A stretch of 64,000 bases of DNA from Candidimonas sp. SYP-B2681 (GCF_003971065.1 NZ_RYDV01000009.1:1-64000), one strand, 5' to 3'; positions 18,582-30,978 are shown, counted from the stretch's first letter. The notes: generated by a model from the letters alone, not told the origin. Translations and numbers: made by a program.

Positions 18582-19523
18582 ATGTCTGACAAGATTTTAG
18601 TCTGCGGATCGGTTGCATTCGACACCATCGCCGTTTTCGAAGGGCACTTCAAAGATCACATCCTGGCTGATAATATACAGTCGCTAAGCGTATCTTTCTT
18701 TGTGCCTAATATGCGCAAGGAATACGGTGGCTGCGCTGGCAACATTGCCTATAATCTGCAACTTCTTGGCGGGCACCCTCTGCCCGTGGGGACGGTAGGC
18801 GCCGATGCCACCGACTACCTGGTGTACTTGCAGCAACTGGGCATCGATACCCGCTTGATACGCGTTTTGCCGGACATGTTCACACCGCAATGTTTCATCA
18901 CGACTGACCTGGATAATAACCAGATCGCATCGTTTCACCCTGGCGCGATGTCCTTTTCGGCGGAGAACGACATTACCGGGCAGCCTGCCGCCTGGGGCAT
19001 TGTGGCGCCCGATTCCAAAGAAGGCATGTTTGCCCATGCACGTCGGTTGCATGCCCAGGGCATTCCCTTCGTGTTCGATCTCGGACAAGCCATGCCGCTT
19101 TTTTCAGGCGATGATCTTAACGAGATGCTCGGGCTTGCCCAGATGCTTACGGCGAACGAATACGAATCCAAAATCGTGGCTCAGCGCAGCGGTCGGAGCA
19201 TGGCTGAAATCGCACGGTCGTTGCGGGCGGTTATCGTGACACACGGCGCTGAAGGTGCCATGCTATACGCGGACGGGCACGAAACCGAAATCCCGCCGAC
19301 CCAGGTGACCGACGTCGTAGACCCCACGGGATGCGGTGACGCCCATCGTGCAGGGCTGTTATATGGCCTTACACAGAAATGGAGCCTGGTTGACGCCTGC
19401 CGCTTGGCGAACGTGATGGGCGGCTTTAAAATTGCATCACGGGGCCCTCAGAATCATCGCCCCTCGCGCGCCGACATCAGCGCAGCCCTCAAACAGAATT
19501 ACGGTGTAGATTTAATGGGTTGA
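18582..19523 (+). CDS. PfkB-family carbohydrate/nucleoside kinase
   Basis: 313 residues, ribokinase fold. The PfkB signature 1 region GGCAGNIAYNLQLLGG and signature 2 DPTGCGDAHRAGLL (catalytic Asp in GCGD) are clear. Members in this position are often annotated as adenosine kinase or sugar kinase; sequence alone does not settle the substrate. RBS-like GGGAAG lies just before the start; eight bases after the zinc-ribbon gene. Confidence 0.85.
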   Translation: MSDKILVCGSVAFDTIAVFEGHFKDHILADNIQSLSVSFFVPNMRKEYGGCAGNIAYNLQLLGGHPLPVGTVGADATDYLVYLQQLGIDTRLIRVLPDMFTPQCFITTDLDNNQIASFHPGAMSFSAENDITGQPAAWGIVAPDSKEGMFAHARRLHAQGIPFVFDLGQAMPLFSGDDLNEMLGLAQMLTANEYESKIVAQRSGRSMAEIARSLRAVIVTHGAEGAMLYADGHETEIPPTQVTDVVDPTGCGDAHRAGLLYGLTQKWSLVDACRLANVMGGFKIASRGPQNHRPSRADISAALKQNYGVDLMG

Positions 19524-19581
19524 CTGACAGACCGCCTACTGCGGTCGTCGCCGGGCGAATCGTCATACTAGGAGTTTTTTC

Positions 19582-20082
19582 ATGATAGCAACATATTTAC
19601 AGCGTTCGGGTAAGCGCACAACACGCGTTATTGCCATGGTTGTTCTGGCAGGTTCGACCGTTGTATTAGCAGGCTGCGTCAACGATAGCGCCTCTGGCTC
19701 GGTCTATAACTACGGACAGGCACAACGCGAGCAAATCGTGCGTACCGGCACCGTCGAAGCCGTCCGGAACGTCACAATCCAGCAAGAAGCGACTACTGGC
19801 GCAGGCGTGCTGGCGGGCGGCGCACTGGGTGGCGTGGCGGCTAACACCATAGGCAGCGGAACGGGTAATGTCCTGGCAACTATAGGTGGCGGCATCCTTG
19901 GTGCGATGGCAGGCAATGCCATCGAAAATCAAGCTGGCAAGACGAAGGGGCACGAAATCACCGTGCGTCTGGATAACGGCGAAACGCGCGTCATTGCGCA
20001 AGCCGCAGATGTCCCGATTGGGATAGGGCAGCGTGTGCGTTTGATTAGCGGTAATGGTCCAACGCGTGTCGCACCTATGTAA
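19582..20082 (+). CDS. glycine-zipper 2TM outer-membrane lipoprotein (SlyB/Pcp-like)
   Basis: 166 residues. A signal peptide ending in the lipobox VLAGC (Cys about 32) indicates a lipoprotein. The middle holds glycine-zipper repeats (GAGVLAGGALGGVAAN and IGGGILGAMAGNAIE), followed by a C-terminal beta-rich part with VRLDNGETRVIAQ. This matches the SlyB/Pcp family, which stabilises outer-membrane protein-LPS assemblies. RBS AGGAG precedes ATG 19582. A strong terminator follows. Confidence 0.88.
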   Translation: MIATYLQRSGKRTTRVIAMVVLAGSTVVLAGCVNDSASGSVYNYGQAQREQIVRTGTVEAVRNVTIQQEATTGAGVLAGGALGGVAANTIGSGTGNVLATIGGGILGAMAGNAIENQAGKTKGHEITVRLDNGETRVIAQAADVPIGIGQRVRLISGNGPTRVAPM

Positions 20083-20160
20083 TCCACGCGTGTATGGTTT
20101 CATAGCCTGATAAGACCATCACGCGGCTGACATCAACAAAATTAGCTCGCCCCTCTATGG

Positions 20161-20204
20161 CACCCCAAAAGTTGGACATTCCAACCTTTGGGGTGTTTTT
20201 ATTT
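20161..20204. terminator. rho-independent terminator between convergent genes
   Basis: CACCCCAAA plus GTTGG pair with CCAAC plus TTTGGGGTG around a 5-base loop, with one A-C mismatch inside, followed by TTTTTATTTT on the plus strand. It ends the lipoprotein transcript and, being near-symmetrical, may also serve yggT from the other side. Confidence 0.85.
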
Positions 20205-20225
20205 TCCTTAGAGTATCTTGTGCGG

Positions 20226-20789
20226 CTATACGCCGAACAATGCGAACGTAAAGCTCTGCAGAACCATCATGGCCACCTGGGCCAGAACCAGAAGTACTAA
20301 CGGCGACAAGTCCAGTCCACCCAAATTCGGCAGAATCCGCCTGATAGGATCGAGCAATGGCGCAGTCAGGGTTTGCAGCACCGGCATCACCGGCGCCATG
20401 GGATTCACCCATGACAGAACGGCCTGTATCAACGTGACCCATAAAATCAGATTGAATGTCCATTTCAACATTGTCAGAAATGCGGTCAGAAGCAGTGGCA
20501 GCGCGCTATCGAGTGACGGTGGTTGACCGGTCAATATCAGTATGGTCAGCACCAGAAATACAAGCGAAGTCAGCCAGCATGCCAGCAAGCTCGGCCAGTC
20601 GATTCGATTTCCAGGAGCCACGATTTTGCGTATCGGCTGAATCAGCCAGTCGGTGGTTCGCAGGACTGCTTGCGAATAGGGGTTGAATGGATGCAGACGG
20701 ATCGCATAAATCCATGCGCGGACAATCAGCGCAATCCCGAACAGGGAAAAGACAATACTTATAAGAAAGTGCAGGACTTCGCTGAGCAT
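20226..20789 (-). CDS. YggT family integral membrane protein
   Basis: 187 residues with two YGGT repeats, each of two membrane helices (about 4-26 and 65-88; 105-125 and 160-185). Family features seen are LRTTDWLIQPIRKIV and LTAPLLDPIRRILPNLGGLDLSPLV. YggT proteins have been linked to osmotic or potassium homeostasis and to cell division/envelope roles in different bacteria; exact function is open. Confidence 0.88.
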   Translation of the reverse strand: MLSEVLHFLISIVFSLFGIALIVRAWIYAIRLHPFNPYSQAVLRTTDWLIQPIRKIVAPGNRIDWPSLLACWLTSLVFLVLTILILTGQPPSLDSALPLLLTAFLTMLKWTFNLILWVTLIQAVLSWVNPMAPVMPVLQTLTAPLLDPIRRILPNLGGLDLSPLVLLVLAQVAMMVLQSFTFALFGV

Positions 20790-20866
20790 GGTTCGGCCAC
20801 TTGGAAATTCGGAAGCGCCATTGTCGCATGAGTGCTCATGGGGCGAAAGTAATGTTCAAGAAGTGA

Positions 20867-20891
20867 AACTGCCCGACATGATCGGGCAGTT
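20867..20891 (-). terminator. 10-bp hairpin downstream of the histone-like gene
   Basis: AACTGCCCGA, loop CATGA, TCGGGCAGTT. On the minus strand it lies about 67 bases past the histone-like stop. The trailing T tract is short (TTTC), so termination may be inefficient. Confidence 0.45.
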
Positions 20892-20957
20892 GGTGTGGGT
20901 TCGATAGAGCTCGAAATCAGCCCAGCATGGGCCAAAGTGGGCACCGGTATAATCCAG

Positions 20958-21719
20958 TCAGGGACGGCCGCCTGTGGGAAAAGGCCACGAGGCAGCGGGA
21001 TTGACTGTTTTCTTACTGGCAGGAGCAGCGGTCGCGGCCTTGCTCGCCTTGGCTGCTGCTTTGACGTTAGCCTTTTTTGGAGCGGCTTTTTTTGCCGCGG
21101 GCTTGCTTTCAGCTTTGCTGGCTGGCGCCGCTTTTACCGGCGCAGCTTTCACAGAAGCTTCTTTAGCTGCTGGAGCTGATTTCTTGGCAACAGCCTTGGT
21201 GGCCGCAACGGTTTTCTTGGCAGGAACTGTTTTCTTGGCAGGAACTGTTTTCGCAGGGGCAGCTTTCTTAGCAACGGTTTTAGTCGCTGCAGGCTTCGCT
21301 TCAACTTTTTTCGCGACGGCTTTTTTAGCTGGCGCTGCTTTTTTGGCGACGGATTTAGTCGTTGCTTTCTCGGCAGGAGCTGATTGCTTTGTGGCGGTCT
21401 TAGCCGCTGCTTTCTTGGCTGGCGTCGCTTTGTTCGCTACCGTTTTGCTGGGAGCTTTTTTAGCTGCTGTGGCTTTCTTGGCTACTGTTTTTTGGGCGGG
21501 CGCGGCCTTTTTAGCGACTGCTTTGCTTGCTGCCTTTTTAGCGGGCGTCGCTTTAGTGGCGACTGCTTTCTTTGCAACGGCGGTGGACTTCTTGGCGGGC
21601 GCCGCTTTTTTGGCGGCTACAGGATTTTTCAGTTCGGCTTTTTTAACGGGTGCTGCCTTCTTGGCGGGTGCAGCTTTTTTGCTGGCCGTTTTTGACGCGG
21701 CCTTTTTGGCTGTTGCCAT
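20958..21719 (-). CDS. histone H1-like Lys/Ala/Pro-rich DNA-binding protein
   Basis: 253 residues made almost entirely of Lys, Ala and Pro in KKAAPAKK-type repeats, like the C-terminal tail of eukaryotic H1 and the BpH1/BpH2 proteins of Bordetella. It should bind DNA non-specifically and compact or modulate the nucleoid. The C-terminus departs from the repeat and ends NPAASWPFPTGGRP. Start ATG 21719 has AAGGAG seven bases upstream; the earlier in-frame ATG gives an unrelated 11-residue extension. The gene is repeat-rich, so length variation between strains is expected. Its 5' leader holds a strong hairpin. Confidence 0.88.
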   Translation of the reverse strand: MATAKKAASKTASKKAAPAKKAAPVKKAELKNPVAAKKAAPAKKSTAVAKKAVATKATPAKKAASKAVAKKAAPAQKTVAKKATAAKKAPSKTVANKATPAKKAAAKTATKQSAPAEKATTKSVAKKAAPAKKAVAKKVEAKPAATKTVAKKAAPAKTVPAKKTVPAKKTVAATKAVAKKSAPAAKEASVKAAPVKAAPASKAESKPAAKKAAPKKANVKAAAKASKAATAAPASKKTVNPAASWPFPTGGRP

Positions 21720-21748
21720 AGTAATGCTCCTTGAAAGAGAACGTCCAC

Positions 21749-21793
21749 CCATTTGATATGGCCCCCACGTTGGGTGCGACCCATCTCAAATGG
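21749..21793 (-). promoter_or_regulatory. 5' leader hairpin of the histone-like gene
   Basis: 13-base arms (21749-21761 and 21781-21793) pair with one mismatch; a second small CCCA/TGGG pairing sits in the loop. It lies about 30-75 bases ahead of the ATG on the minus strand. It may control translation or mRNA stability, or be a protein-binding site; role inferred only from position. Confidence 0.4.
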
Positions 21794-21798
21794 CGCAA

Positions 21799-21834
21799 GC
21801 GTGCAAAGCAATAGTTTCTTTATGCTTTGCACGC
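21799..21834 (-). terminator. 12-bp perfect hairpin after nrdB
   Basis: GCGTGCAAAGCA, 12-base loop, TGCTTTGCACGC; it begins about 37 bases past the nrdB stop. No long T run follows on the minus strand, so it is a candidate terminator or 3' stabiliser for nrdAB mRNA. Confidence 0.5.
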
Positions 21835-21871
21835 CTAGAGTCTAACGTAAGCTCTTACTCTATTCCAAGCA

Positions 21872-22981
21872 TTATTCCCAGCTTAAAGCACCGCCCGTCT
21901 GATATTCAATTACTCGTGTCTCGAAAAAGTTGCGTTCTTTCTTGAGATCGATCATTTCAGCCATCCAGGGGAATGGATTTTCTTCTTGCGCAAACAGGGG
22001 ATCAAGGCCTATTTGCTGGCAACGGCGGTTCGCAATAAATCGCAAATACGACTTGAACATCGAGGCATTCAAACCAAGTACACCGCGAGGCATGGTGTCC
22101 TCAGCGTAAGCATATTCAAGGTCTACAGCCTGTTGGAACAATTCGCGTATCTCTTCGCGAAAGGCTGGCGTCCATAAATGCGGGTTCTCGAGTTTGATCG
22201 TGTTGATGAGATCAATACCGAAATTGCAGTGCATGGATTCGTCGCGCAATATGTACATATATTGCTCGGCGGCGCCGGTCATTTTGTTTTGCCGGCCCAA
22301 TGCAAGAATTTGCGTAAATCCAACATAAAAGAACAAGCCTTCCATCAGGCACGCAAATACGATCAGCGATTTAAGCAAGGTCTGATCGTCTTCAGGCGTG
22401 CCGGTCTTGAAGTGCGGATCTGCGATAGCGTTAATGAACGGAATTAAAAATTCATCTTTGGCGCGTATCGAGGGTACTTCGTTGTAGGCGTTGAAAATCT
22501 CGCCTTCGTCGAGATCCAGGCTTTCCACAATGTACTGGTAGGCGTGCGTATGAATGGCTTCTTCAAAGGCCTGGCGCAACAGGAATTGACGGCATTCGGG
22601 TGCGGTGATATGCCGATAAGTACCCAGCACAATGTTATTGGCAGCCAGCGAATCCGCCGTGACGAAGAACCCCAGGTTGCGTTTGACGATACGTCGTTCG
22701 TCTTCCGTGAGCCCGTTCGGATTTTTCCACAGAGCGATGTCGCGCGACATATTGATCTCTTGTGGCATCCAGTGGTTGGCACAAGTTGCCAGGTATTTTT
22801 CCCATGCCCACTTGTACTTGAAAGGTACGAGCTGATTGACGTCCGTCTCGCCATTGATGATGCGCTTGTCCGCGGCACGAACGCGTGCGCTGGCATTGGC
22901 CGGGGACGTGTCCGATGGCGCGGCTGCGTTGCCGCTTGCTGCCGCGGGTGGGGTGGTGGGGGTTTCGTCCCAGTTCAACAT
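21872..22981 (-). CDS. nrdB: class Ia ribonucleotide reductase beta subunit
   Basis: Houses the di-iron tyrosyl radical that starts ribonucleotide reduction. 369 residues. Iron-site helices are seen around [19 protein letters not shown] and [13 protein letters not shown], and the C-terminal tail [10 protein letters not shown] is the peptide that docks on NrdA. The first about 30 residues are an Ala/Pro/Thr-rich extension. Nineteen bases downstream of nrdA, under the NrdR boxes at 26051-26097. Confidence 0.95.
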   Translation of the reverse strand: MLNWDETPTTPPAAASGNAAAPSDTSPANASARVRAADKRIINGETDVNQLVPFKYKWAWEKYLATCANHWMPQEINMSRDIALWKNPNGLTEDERRIVKRNLGFFVTADSLAANNIVLGTYRHITAPECRQFLLRQAFEEAIHTHAYQYIVESLDLDEGEIFNAYNEVPSIRAKDEFLIPFINAIADPHFKTGTPEDDQTLLKSLIVFACLMEGLFFYVGFTQILALGRQNKMTGAAEQYMYILRDESMHCNFGIDLINTIKLENPHLWTPAFREEIRELFQQAVDLEYAYAEDTMPRGVLGLNASMFKSYLRFIANRRCQQIGLDPLFAQEENPFPWMAEMIDLKKERNFFETRVIEYQTGGALSWE

Positions 22982-23000
22982 AATAAGTGTCCGTATCAGA

Positions 23001-25928
<2,928 letters not shown>

Positions 25929-26050
25929 GAATGCTCCTGGGCGTTATTAGCTTACGGTTAACTACGTTTTAACCGCAACTTAGTGATGGTGGACTGCAAA
26001 TAGCAGGTGGATAGCGGCTTGAGTCAAGCAAGCCTGTATTATTCTTAGAA

Positions 26051-26097
26051 CCACTATATATTGTGGTTTATGTTTGGGTTGGCACTAATTGTAGTAG
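26051..26097 (-). promoter_or_regulatory. tandem NrdR boxes controlling nrdAB
   Basis: Box 1, CCACTATATATTGTGG at 26051-26066, is a near-perfect palindrome matching the NrdR consensus (ACACWATATWTWGTGT-like). Box 2, GCACTAATTGTAGTAG at 26082-26097, is weaker. Their centres are 31 bp apart, three helical turns, which is the known spacing for cooperative NrdR binding. They lie about 125-170 bases ahead of nrdA, over a plausible AT-rich core promoter. The repressor gene is at 48981-49442. Confidence 0.8.
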
Positions 26098-26220
26098 TGC
26101 TTTTACGTTGAATCAAGCGCTGAAGCCGCTTTATTTTTTTGTCGCCTGCTGTTTTCGGCCAGAAAGTCGGCGATGTCCCTATGCCAAGCGAGGCAGTCAG
26201 GCGGGCAGAGCGTGTGTTGC

Positions 26221-29200
26221 TTAAGCGTTCGCGCGCGAAATAGGGTTAACGTCCATTACAGGTGCTTTCAGTTGCGATCGGAGCTGCGCCAGCTGACGTT
26301 CGTAATGTGCGACGTTCGCCGCCTTGATATGGCCATAGCCCCGAACCATTTGCGGAAGTTCCGCCAGTTCGAGCGCTGTGGAAAAGTTATCTGCTCTGAG
26401 GTCGCTGATCATATTCAGAACGGTTAAGCGATATTCCTTGATCAGCCGGCGCTCCATTTTACGTTCAGCAGTATACGAAAAAATGTCGAGCCATGAGCCC
26501 CGCAGCAGCTTGCCCCGGGCAAGAACCTTGAAAATTTTCTCGGTGCCTGGACCAAATGTCATTTTTCTGACCACGCCGGTGGCAGGATCGCGCCTGCCCA
26601 GCAGTGGCGGGGCCAGATGGAAACGCAGGCTGAAGTCGCCTTCGAATTTCTCGTGCAGTTCTTTGTGGAAGTCACCGTTGGTAAATAGCCGGGCGACCTC
26701 ATACTCGTCTTTATAGGCCATCAGTTTGTAAAGCGATTGCGCCACCTTGACGGCCAGACGCGGCCTGGTTCCCGCCCACAGCGTCTGCTCGGCGGCGAGG
26801 ACTGCCTCAACCACGTCGGTATATTCTTGCGCGTAAGCGGCATCCTGATAGCCGGTCAGTGCTGCGCGACATCGCTTCACAATCGTCTCCAGCGATTCAG
26901 GCATAGCTATCACCGCGGCTTTGTCGACTGAAGCCGATACGTCCAGGACGGCGGGTTGCCAGGCGGCCAGGCGTCCCACTAAAAAGGCTTGTTGGTTAAG
27001 CTCGACCGCAACGCCGTTCAGCCTGAGCGCTTGCATTATGGCCGCTTCACTTAGGGGAATGCCACCGCGCTGCCAGGCGAAGCCCAGCATCATCATATTG
27101 GCCAGGATACTGTCGCCAAATTGTTGTTCTGCGATGCTGTGTGCATTGAGCAACCAGGTGTTCGCCGATCCGGCGGTTGCACGTACGGTATCGATAAAGG
27201 GCCGGGCGTCCAGGTTTATTTGTGGGTTATGGGTGAACTCTGCTGTCGGCGCCAGATAAGTGTTCAACGCGACCACGGTTTGATCCCGCCGCAACGTCTT
27301 CAATGCCTCCTCGCTTGTTGCCGCGACTGCATCGCAAAATATTGCGACATCGGCTTGTTGCGCGTCTATCCTTACCGCTCCGGTCGGCTGCGCGCTTTCT
27401 GACAAACGAATGTGGCTGATTACCGTGCCGCCTTTTTGCGCGAGGCCCGTGATGTCCAGAACCGAGGCCGCCCGGCCTTCCAGGTGTGCCGCCATTGACA
27501 GAATGGCGCCCACCGTAATCACCCCGGTGCCCCCAATGCCCGCCACGAGTATATTGCAGCCAGCCGCGCCGATTTCGCGGGCAGGTGGGGGCAATTGGGA
27601 AAGCATGGCCCGAACCCGATCACGGTCAATGGTTTTGCTTGCTGTGCTGCCCTTGCGAAGAGAGCCGCCTATCACCGATACAAAGCTGGGGCAGAATCCG
27701 TCCAGGCAGGAGTAGTCTTTGTTGCAGCTGGACTGATCGATGGCGCGTTTCCTTCCAAACGGTGTCTCGACTGGGACAAGGGATAGGCAGTTGGACTGTG
27801 TTCCGCAGTCGCCGCAGCCCTCACACACTGCTGTATTGATGAACAGGCGGCGCGCAGGGTCCGGTAACGATTTTTTCTTGCGCCGCCTGCGCTTCTCGGC
27901 AGCACAGACTTGGTCGTGAATCAGCACCGTAACGCCTTCAATCTCGCGCAGCTCGCGTTGCAGGCGGTCAAGCTCATGCCGCTCGTGCACGCTGACGCCA
28001 TCGGCCAATTTGATGTCCTGGTATTTTGCGGGATCGTCGGTTGTGATCACTACGCGCTTGACGCCTTCGCCCAGCATTTGTTGGCAAATCTGGGGTACGG
28101 ACAGTGTTCCGTCTACTGGCTGGCCCCCAGTCATTGCAACCGCATCATTAAATAGAATCTTGTACGTAATGTTGGCGTTAGCCGCGACGGCCTGGCGAAT
28201 AGCCAGATAGCCGGAATGAAAGTAAGTGCCTTCGCCCATGTTTTGGAAAATGTGCGGCATGCGGATGTAGCGAGACAAGCCTATCCAGTCGGTGCCTTCT
28301 CCTCCCATCTGTGTAAGGCCGCTGGTTTCCCGGTTCATCCAGGTAGCCATATAGTGGCAGCCGACGCCTGCCAAGGCCTGGCTGCCTTCAGGCACTTTCG
28401 TTGAAGTGCTATGCGGGCAACCCGAACAGAAGTACGGTCGTCGGCTCAGCGTTGCAGGCCGTCCCGGTAGTGCAGGCTTCAGCTCGCTGGCCGATTCAAG
28501 GTCGCCCATTCCGATCGTTTGCTTAAGCCAGCGACGTAAACAGTTGGCTACAAGGGCCGGACGCAGCTGCCCGGTTGCAGGAACCAGTATCGCGTTTTCC
28601 AGATCGCGCTTGCCCGAGACACTGGGGCGCACCGCTTGATTGAATAGCAGGTCTTTAATCTGGCCTTCAATCAGCGGTCCTTTTTCTTCAACAACCAGGA
28701 TGTGCTCCAGTCCGGTAGCGAACCGTGCAAATCCTGCTGGATCCATTGGCCAGCTCAGGCCTATCTTGTAATGGCGCAAGGGCGGCAGGCCTTCCTCATG
28801 GCCGTCCTCTGCCAGAAGTTTGAGGGCATCCAGGGTGTCAAGGTAGGCTTTACCGGTGCTTACTATGCCCAATTTCGCTGTGTCGGCCGAATTCACTATC
28901 CGGTCCAGAGAGTGTTTGCGGGAGAAAGCATTCACAGCCAGCAGGCGCTCAGCGATCCGGTTTTCGATGCCTGGCGTAAGGAATTCGCGCGCGCTGTACT
29001 CCAGCGCGCCATTGAAGTGATCGTCTTCGTTGCTGGACAAATCGGGCATAGGCTCCAGCATGAATGAGCGGCCGCTCTCGACCGTTTCGGTTACGGCTTT
29101 GAATGCCACCCAAGCGCCTGAATAGCGCGACAATGCCCAGCCCCAAAGGCCGAAAAGTTCGTATTCGTCCACGGATGCGGGGTGCACAATCGGTATGCTC

Positions 29201-29709
29201 CATGCCGCCAACGATGCCTCACTGGCATGCGGTATGGAAGATGACGCCGCCGTGTGGTCATCCCCGACTATAAGTAGGACTCCACCTTGCTTTGATGCGC
29301 CGGCGGCGTTGCCGTGATGCAATGCGTCGCCTGCACGATCCACGCCTGGGCCCTTGCCATACCACATGGCAAATACCCCATCGACGCTGCGGTCCTCACG
29401 TACTCCTGCCTGTTGTGTACCCATCACGATGGTGGCGCCAAGATCTTCATTAATGGCGGGAAGAAAGGAAATTTTCTTTTCATTAAGCAGATTCTGGGCA
29501 CGCCACATTGCCAGATCGACTCCAGCCAGGGGCGAGCCGCGGTAGCCGGTGACGAATCCAGCCGTATTCAGACCGTGCTGCTGGTCGGCGCGACGCTGGG
29601 CAAGCAACATGCGTATCAAGGCCTGCGTGCCGGTCAGGAATATGCGACCCGATGTGGCGGTCAGGTTGTCGGCAAGTTGGTATTGGCTGGCTATCGTAGT
29701 GGCGGGCAT
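26221..29709 (-). CDS. fused indolepyruvate ferredoxin oxidoreductase
   Basis: 1162 residues, the single-chain form that joins the IorA (TPP-binding) and IorB domains. It oxidatively decarboxylates aryl pyruvates such as indolepyruvate to aryl acetyl-CoA in aromatic amino-acid breakdown. N-terminal pyrimidine-binding domain with GYRGSPLAGVD; TPP domain with GCPHSTSTK and MGGEGTDWIG; a 4Fe-4S cluster region with CEGCGDCGTQSNC and a further Cys cluster; the gamma domain with GIGGTGVITVGAIL. Divergent from the Lrp-type regulator at 29821, which probably controls it. Confidence 0.9.
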   Translation of the reverse strand: MPATTIASQYQLADNLTATSGRIFLTGTQALIRMLLAQRRADQQHGLNTAGFVTGYRGSPLAGVDLAMWRAQNLLNEKKISFLPAINEDLGATIVMGTQQAGVREDRSVDGVFAMWYGKGPGVDRAGDALHHGNAAGASKQGGVLLIVGDDHTAASSSIPHASEASLAAWSIPIVHPASVDEYELFGLWGWALSRYSGAWVAFKAVTETVESGRSFMLEPMPDLSSNEDDHFNGALEYSAREFLTPGIENRIAERLLAVNAFSRKHSLDRIVNSADTAKLGIVSTGKAYLDTLDALKLLAEDGHEEGLPPLRHYKIGLSWPMDPAGFARFATGLEHILVVEEKGPLIEGQIKDLLFNQAVRPSVSGKRDLENAILVPATGQLRPALVANCLRRWLKQTIGMGDLESASELKPALPGRPATLSRRPYFCSGCPHSTSTKVPEGSQALAGVGCHYMATWMNRETSGLTQMGGEGTDWIGLSRYIRMPHIFQNMGEGTYFHSGYLAIRQAVAANANITYKILFNDAVAMTGGQPVDGTLSVPQICQQMLGEGVKRVVITTDDPAKYQDIKLADGVSVHERHELDRLQRELREIEGVTVLIHDQVCAAEKRRRRKKKSLPDPARRLFINTAVCEGCGDCGTQSNCLSLVPVETPFGRKRAIDQSSCNKDYSCLDGFCPSFVSVIGGSLRKGSTASKTIDRDRVRAMLSQLPPPAREIGAAGCNILVAGIGGTGVITVGAILSMAAHLEGRAASVLDITGLAQKGGTVISHIRLSESAQPTGAVRIDAQQADVAIFCDAVAATSEEALKTLRRDQTVVALNTYLAPTAEFTHNPQINLDARPFIDTVRATAGSANTWLLNAHSIAEQQFGDSILANMMMLGFAWQRGGIPLSEAAIMQALRLNGVAVELNQQAFLVGRLAAWQPAVLDVSASVDKAAVIAMPESLETIVKRCRAALTGYQDAAYAQEYTDVVEAVLAAEQTLWAGTRPRLAVKVAQSLYKLMAYKDEYEVARLFTNGDFHKELHEKFEGDFSLRFHLAPPLLGRRDPATGVVRKMTFGPGTEKIFKVLARGKLLRGSWLDIFSYTAERKMERRLIKEYRLTVLNMISDLRADNFSTALELAELPQMVRGYGHIKAANVAHYERQLAQLRSQLKAPVMDVNPISRANA

Positions 29710-29820
29710 GGTGGGGCCTCCTCCAGGATCATGATAGACAGATAGCGCAGTGTTTTTATTGCGTTGTTATCACGTAAAATCCCTGACTATCGAAATGAAC
29801 GTTTCGTAAACGGGCCTAAT

Positions 29821-30273
29821 ATGGATAAAACCGATATAAAAATCCTGAAACAGCTGCAGGAAGACGGGCGCTCATCGGCACAGCAGCTGTCCGAAAAGGT
29901 GGGCCTGTCTGCTGCGCCTGTATGGCGTCGAGTCAAGGCGCTCGAGGCCAGTCACGTCATACAGGGCTATTACGCTCAAGTCGACCGCAATAAAGTGGGC
30001 CTGCAAGGCTGTATGTTCGCGCAAATCAGTCTGGAACGACATTCGGCAGACATTGTTGAAAATTTTGAACGTTCAGTGCGTGATGCGCCGGAAATACTGG
30101 AATGCTATGCCGTAACGGGCGATTCCGATTTCCTGCTGAAAATTGTCGTGGCCAGTCCGGAAGCCTACGATAAATTTCTGCATCGTTTCCTGTTCAATTT
30201 GCCCGGCATACGGCAAACCCGCACCATCGTTGCGCTACGTGAAATCAAACACGATATAAAGCTGCCCTTATGA
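29821..30273 (+). CDS. Lrp/AsnC family transcriptional regulator
   Basis: 150 residues: N-terminal winged HTH (LQEDGRSSAQQLSEKVGLS and PVWRRVKALE) and a C-terminal RAM/AsnC ligand domain with CYAVTGDSDFLLKIV. I start at ATG 29821 (MDKTDIKILK), the canonical family N-terminus; upstream in-frame ATGs add unrelated residues. Divergent from the indolepyruvate oxidoreductase, so a role in sensing aromatic amino acids is inferred. Its stop abuts the stop of the convergent membrane gene without a gap. Confidence 0.92.
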   Translation: MDKTDIKILKQLQEDGRSSAQQLSEKVGLSAAPVWRRVKALEASHVIQGYYAQVDRNKVGLQGCMFAQISLERHSADIVENFERSVRDAPEILECYAVTGDSDFLLKIVVASPEAYDKFLHRFLFNLPGIRQTRTIVALREIKHDIKLPL

Positions 30274-30714
30274 TCACCACTTAAGGTACAGCATGGTCTT
30301 GGCCAAAAGCACAATTCCTATCATATGAATGAAAACGCTGACGTGTATGCGCTGCACATAGCGGCCTTTCAGCAGGCCTTTGTTGCCCAATATCATGGCG
30401 GTGATAAAGTGGCCGAGCACGCTCAATGCCAGTACGATTTTTATCGTTAACAGCGTACCGAAACTGCTGGCGAGTGGGTGGGCCAGAATCGTTCGATAAT
30501 TCCACGCCATACCAATGCCGGCGCCATATAACACCAGTAGCGTCCAGGGCATGATCTGACGTGCGCGATTGCCGATTGCCGTTTCGACCTCGCGCATGGA
30601 TTCCCGGCCTACGTGCTTGCGGATTCCTTCAAGTATCAATACTTCGAAGAACACCGTCCCGACAAATATCAGTGCTGCGAACAAATGCAAGGTAATCAAG
30701 ACAGAATAGCTCAT
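30274..30714 (-). CDS. CopD-like small integral membrane protein
   Basis: 146 residues with four predicted membrane helices (about 4-26, 50-72, 84-106, 122-143). His residues occur in LITLHLFAALIF, VLGHFITAMIL and HVSVFIHMIG, as in CopD/DUF2214-type haem- or copper-associated membrane proteins. I prefer ATG 30714 (MSYSVLITLH); a longer frame adds a basic, non-hydrophobic leader. Function not established. Confidence 0.75.
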   Translation of the reverse strand: MSYSVLITLHLFAALIFVGTVFFEVLILEGIRKHVGRESMREVETAIGNRARQIMPWTLLVLYGAGIGMAWNYRTILAHPLASSFGTLLTIKIVLALSVLGHFITAMILGNKGLLKGRYVQRIHVSVFIHMIGIVLLAKTMLYLKW

Positions 30715-30978
30715 GAGAAGCGCGGCTCCTGGGGCAGCGAAAAAAAGATTTGTCCGCGTGATGCGTGGCGGGCAATACCGGCGACCGAGTACCAACGGTC
30801 TCGGATAGTGTAGGCCCACCCCCCGGTTGCTGGTCTTGCGCTACATCATGTCTTTGTGGTTTTGCAGGAAACCGGCAAGGGTCCGTCGGATCTGCGCAGC
30901 TTCCAAAAATTCTATTCGTATGAGTTGTTACGATCCGGCTAAAATCGTTCACGTTTCAAGTTTATAGGAAGGCCACTC

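Noticed and set aside
20974-21756. 260-residue hydrophobic plus-strand frame
   Set aside because: Exact antisense of the Lys/Ala repeat gene; the Ala/Leu/Phe repeats are the mirror of KKAAP codons.
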